Of a stretch of DNA of 7,253 nucleotides, positions 4,907-7,253 are shown in pieces (position 1 is the stretch's first letter; every line of letters starts with the position of its first letter). This stretch comes from Betaproteobacteria bacterium (GTDB lineage: Bacteria > Pseudomonadota > Gammaproteobacteria > Burkholderiales > Usitatibacteraceae): the NCBI GenBank assembly GCA_003105245.1, contig PQAI01000015.1, forward strand, positions 1,370-8,622, given 5' to 3'. The notes beneath the pieces were generated by a model, which made no database searches, had not been told where the DNA came from, and worked only from the letters and a program-made list of their open reading frames with translations. Both the position numbers and the translations under genes were made by a program.

Positions 4907-6185
4907 AGGCGCGCGCGAGCGCCTGGTCCAGGTCCCAGAGGATGTCGTCCAGCGTCTCGAGGCCGATCGAGAGGCGCACCATGTCGGGCGGGACGCCGGC
5001 CTTCACCTGGTCGGCCTCCGACAGCTGCCGGTGCGTCGTCGAGGCGGGGTGGATCACGAGCGACTTCGCGTCGCCGATGTTGGCGAGGTGGCTCACGAAC
5101 TGCAGGCCCTCGATGAACCGCACGCCGGCGTCGTAACCACCACGGATGCCGAAGGACAGGAGCGCTCCCGCTCCCTTCGGCATGTAGCGTGTCGTGAGAG
5201 CGTGGTAGCGGTTGTCCGCGAGGCCCGGATAGTTCACCCACGCCACCTTCGGGTGCGCGCCCAGGAACCGCGCCACCCCGAGCGCGTTGGCGCAGTGCCG
5301 CTCCATGCGCACCGGCAGCGTCTCCAGCCCCTGCAGGAGGAGCCAGGCGTTGAAGGGTGAAAGCGACGGGCCGAAGACGCGCAGCACCTCCATGCGCGCC
5401 TTCATCGTGAAGCCGAAGTCGCCGAAGGTCTCGTGGAAGCGCACGCCGTGGTAGCCGGCCGAGGGCTGCGTCATCGACGGGAACTTCCCGTTGTCCCACG
5501 GGAACTTCCCGCTCTCGACCACCACCCCGCCCATCGTCGTGCCGTGGCCGCCGATGAACTTGGTGGCCGAGTGCACCACCACGTCGGCGCCGTGCTTCAG
5601 GGGACGGCACAGGTACGGCGAGGCCGCGGTGTTGTCGACCACGAAGGGAACGCCGGCCTCGCGCGCGATGGCGCCGACGGCCTCGAGGTCCACCATGTTG
5701 ATGGCGGGGTTGCCCAGGGTCTCGGAGAAGATCGCCTTCGTGTTCGGGCGGATGGCGCGGCGGAAGTTCTCCGGGTCGTCGGGATCGACGAGCGTGGCCT
5801 CGATGCCGAGCCTGGGGAAGCTCACGGCGAACATCGTGTGCGTGCCGCCGTAGAGCTTCGAGGACGACACGATGTGGTCGCCCGCCTGGCAGATGTTGAG
5901 CAGCGCCACCATCTCGGCCGCCTGCCCCGAGGCGGTGGCCACCGCCGCGCGCCCGCCCTCGAGGGCCGCCATGCGCTCCTCGAACATCGCCGTCGTGGGG
6001 TTCGAAAGCCGCGTGTAGACGTTGCCGAAGGTCTGCAGGTTGAACAGGCTCGCCGCGTGGTCGGCACTGTCGAAGACGAAGGAAGTCGTCTGGTAGATCG
6101 GCGCCGCGCGCGCGCCCGTCTCCCGGTCCGGGATCTGCCCCGCGTGCAGCGCCAGCGTCTCGAAGCCGAACTCGCGGTCCGCCAT
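4905..6185 (-). CDS. metY: O-acetylhomoserine sulfhydrylase (O-acetylhomoserine aminocarboxypropyltransferase)
   Basis: A cytosolic PLP enzyme of methionine synthesis that replaces the acetyl group of O-acetyl-L-homoserine with sulfide to give homocysteine. Its 426 residues fit MetY (about 425-435) better than cystathionine gamma-synthase (about 380-400). Visible Cys/Met-metabolism PLP motifs: NVYTRLSNPT (55-64, phosphate-binding Tyr57 and Arg59 given to the neighbouring subunit), ASGQAAE (85-91), Tyr112 for ring stacking, VVDNTAASPYLCRP (182-195, Asp184 to the PLP nitrogen), HSATKFIGGHGT (205-216, Schiff-base Lys209) and VRLSIGLE (403-410, Arg404 for substrate carboxylate). The insertion SGKFPWDNGKFP near 225-236 followed by GYHG is typical of MetY. 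It starts 3 nt after the SPFH stop with no strong Shine-Dalgarno, so translation is probably coupled. Complete, with no broken motif. No SAM-responsive riboswitch is seen before it, as there is no leader. Use of O-succinylhomoserine cannot be excluded from sequence. Confidence 0.95.
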   Translation of the reverse strand: MADREFGFETLALHAGQIPDRETGARAAPIYQTTSFVFDSADHAASLFNLQTFGNVYTRLSNPTTAMFEERMAALEGGRAAVATASGQAAEMVALLNICQAGDHIVSSSKLYGGTHTMFAVSFPRLGIEATLVDPDDPENFRRAIRPNTKAIFSETLGNPAINMVDLEAVGAIAREAGVPFVVDNTAASPYLCRPLKHGADVVVHSATKFIGGHGTTMGGVVVESGKFPWDNGKFPSMTQPSAGYHGVRFHETFGDFGFTMKARMEVLRVFGPSLSPFNAWLLLQGLETLPVRMERHCANALGVARFLGAHPKVAWVNYPGLADNRYHALTTRYMPKGAGALLSFGIRGGYDAGVRFIEGLQFVSHLANIGDAKSLVIHPASTTHRQLSEADQVKAGVPPDMVRLSIGLETLDDILWDLDQALARA

Positions 6186-6188
6186 GCG

Positions 6189-7184
6189 CTACTTGCCCGC
6201 CGCGCCCGGCGCCTTGGTGCGGTCGAGGACCGTCATCGCCGTGGATACCAGCGTGGAGACGTCGGTGAGGTTCGAGGGGACGATGAGCGTGTTGCCGGCC
6301 TTGGCGAGGTTGCCGAAGGCAGAGATGTAGAGCTCGGCCACCTTGAGGTTGGCGGCCTGCAGCCCGCCTTCCGCGCCGATGGCCGACGCCACCTGCCGCA
6401 CGGCGTTGGCCGTCGCCTCGGCCACGGTGATGATCGCCGCGGCCTCGCCCTGGGCGCGGTTGATGGCGGCCTGCTTCTCGCCCTCGGAGCTGAGGATGGC
6501 GGCCTGGCGCTGGCCGTCGGCGAGGTTGATCTCCTGCTGGCGCTGTCCCTCGCTCTTGGCGATGAGCGCGCGCTTCTCGCGCTCGGCGGTGATCTGCGCC
6601 TGCATCGCGCGCAGGATGGATTCCGGCGGCGTGAGGCTCTTGATCTCGTAGCGAAGCACCTTGATGCCCCAGGTGCGGCCGGCCTCGTCGAGCACGGCGA
6701 CGATCTGGCGGTTGATCTCGTCGCGGCTCTCGAAGGTCTTGTCGAGCTCCATCTTGCCCACCTCGCTGCGCAGCGTCGTCTGCGCGAGCTGGGTGATCGC
6801 GAGCACGTAGTCGGAGGTGCCGTAGCTCGCGAGCTTGGGGTCGACCACCTGGAAGTAGATGATCCCGTCGACGGCGAGCTGGGTGTTGTCCTTGGTGATG
6901 CAGACCTGCTCGGGCACGTCCAGCGGGACCTCCTTGAGCGAGTGGCGGTAGGCCACGCGGTCGATGAACGGCACGATCAGGTTCAGCCCGGGCAGCAGCG
7001 ACTCGTGGAACTTGCCCAGGCGCTCGACGACCCAGGCGTTCTGCTGCGGCACCACGCGGATGCCCTCGACGATGACGACCACGATCATCGCGACGAGGAA
7101 CGTGGCGACGGTGATGCCGACGCTCTGCGTGAGGAATGCGGCGGCGATCGACAGCACTGCGGCGACGAGTACCTTCCAGAACAT
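6189..7184 (-). CDS. SPFH/stomatin-like membrane protein, QmcA type
   Basis: A 331-residue band-7 protein, expected to form a large oligomeric cage on the inner membrane and to act in membrane microdomain organisation or quality control, as for E. coli QmcA (YbbK) and slipins. The N-terminus has two hydrophobic segments (about 4-18 and 22-40), where QmcA-type proteins usually have one. Then comes the SPFH domain: VVPQQNAWVVERLGKF (44-59), LLPGLNLIVPFIDRV (63-77), SLKEVPLDVPEQ (82-93), KDNTQLAVDGIIYFQV (98-113) and GIKVLRYEIKSLTPP (173-187). A coiled-coil region rich in Glu, Gln, Arg and Ala with EGEKQAAINRAQGEAAA follows (about 190-265), then a C-terminal segment with NTLIVPSNL (298-306). The ATG at 7184 has a strong GGGAGGA site. 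Such genes are often paired with nfeD; the partner here may be the truncated upstream gene, but its 12 visible residues do not prove that. metY follows after 3 nt. Confidence 0.95.
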   Translation of the reverse strand: MFWKVLVAAVLSIAAAFLTQSVGITVATFLVAMIVVVIVEGIRVVPQQNAWVVERLGKFHESLLPGLNLIVPFIDRVAYRHSLKEVPLDVPEQVCITKDNTQLAVDGIIYFQVVDPKLASYGTSDYVLAITQLAQTTLRSEVGKMELDKTFESRDEINRQIVAVLDEAGRTWGIKVLRYEIKSLTPPESILRAMQAQITAEREKRALIAKSEGQRQQEINLADGQRQAAILSSEGEKQAAINRAQGEAAAIITVAEATANAVRQVASAIGAEGGLQAANLKVAELYISAFGNLAKAGNTLIVPSNLTDVSTLVSTAMTVLDRTKAPGAAGK

Positions 7185-7190
7185 GGCGTG

Positions 7191-7197
7191 TCCTCCC
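7191..7197 (-). promoter_or_regulatory. Ribosome binding site of the SPFH gene
   Basis: GGGAGGA, a near-ideal Shine-Dalgarno, lies 6 nt before the ATG at 7184 and sets this start. With the start fixed here, the first of the two hydrophobic N-terminal segments is part of the protein. The 30-nt gap to the upstream stop shows no hairpin, which suggests cotranscription. Confidence 0.85.
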
Positions 7198-7214
7198 TGG
7201 CTTGCCGGTTTTCG

Positions 7215-7253
7215 CTACTTGGACGCGGGCGCGGCGCCCACGAGGAATACGTT
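7215..7253 (-). CDS. 3' end of an upstream gene (12 codons visible)
   Basis: Reading in from the right edge on the minus strand, a frame encodes NVFLVGAAPASK and stops at TAG (7217-7215), 30 nt before the SPFH start. Same strand, short gap and no terminator suggest it is the last part of a cotranscribed gene. Genes of the nfeD family often sit beside SPFH genes and would be the first guess, but these residues are too few to identify a family. Another frame could also be the real one. Confidence 0.45.
   Translation of the reverse strand, partial: NVFLVGAAPASK

Noticed and set aside
4907..4924. AGGCGC-N6-GCGCCT inverted repeat as a metY terminator
   Set aside because: It lies inside the last codons of metY (ALARA), is pure alternating GC and has no T-tract. 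Chance dyads are frequent at this composition.
5477..5511. Direct repeat of the 14-mer ACGGGAACTTCCCG with a 21-bp period
   Set aside because: It encodes GKFP twice in SGKFPWDNGKFP, a segment typical of the MetY family. It is a coding coincidence of a conserved insertion rather than a regulatory repeat, though the duplicated palindrome is striking.
4897..5610. Other minus-strand open frame inside metY
   Set aside because: Overlaps metY in another frame, Arg/Pro/Gly-rich, no motif. metY itself is complete with all PLP residues.

Overview
The window is GC-rich, tightly packed bacterial DNA with strong G/C third-position bias. Gene content and family resemblance (an E. coli-type FadE, a PsrA-like TetR regulator, MetY, a QmcA-like SPFH protein) suggest a proteobacterium, most likely a high-GC betaproteobacterium. 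That placement is inference. Nearly every base is in or beside a gene, and I see no RNA gene, insertion sequence, CRISPR array or phage signature.

Layout: (1) 1-2028, minus strand: most of fadE, the acyl-CoA dehydrogenase of fatty-acid beta-oxidation, with its C-terminus cut by the left edge. (2) 2101-2814, minus strand: a TetR-family regulator resembling PsrA, directly upstream of fadE and probably cotranscribed with it. (3) 2815-2969: a divergent intergenic region holding a well-formed sigma70-type promoter for tetR-fadE. A perfect 10+2+10 bp palindrome abuts its -10 element and matches the published PsrA box pattern CAAAC-N4-GTTTG. (4) 2970-4900, plus strand: two genes overlapping as ATGA, a cytosolic TPR-repeat protein and an exported trypsin-fold protein whose nucleophile Ser is replaced by Thr. 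(5) 4905-6185, minus strand: metY (O-acetylhomoserine sulfhydrylase), convergent with the protease gene over a 4-nt gap that sits in a perfect hairpin. (6) 6189-7184, minus strand: an SPFH/QmcA-type membrane protein 3 nt upstream of metY. (7) 7215-7253, minus strand: the last 12 codons of another gene of the same direction.

How the parts work together: tetR and fadE form a plausible self-regulated lipid-catabolism unit in which the regulator would repress its own promoter, and with it fadE, until a fatty-acid signal releases it. SPFH and metY are transcriptionally, and probably translationally, linked but have no evident shared function. The TPR/protease pair is the least understood part. The most unusual single residue is the Ser-to-Thr change in the GDSGGP-type motif of the protease.

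I did not find a clearly new multi-gene system. The best leads are the operator/promoter arrangement, the Ser-to-Thr protease with its TPR partner, and the candidate leaderless start of the TPR gene.
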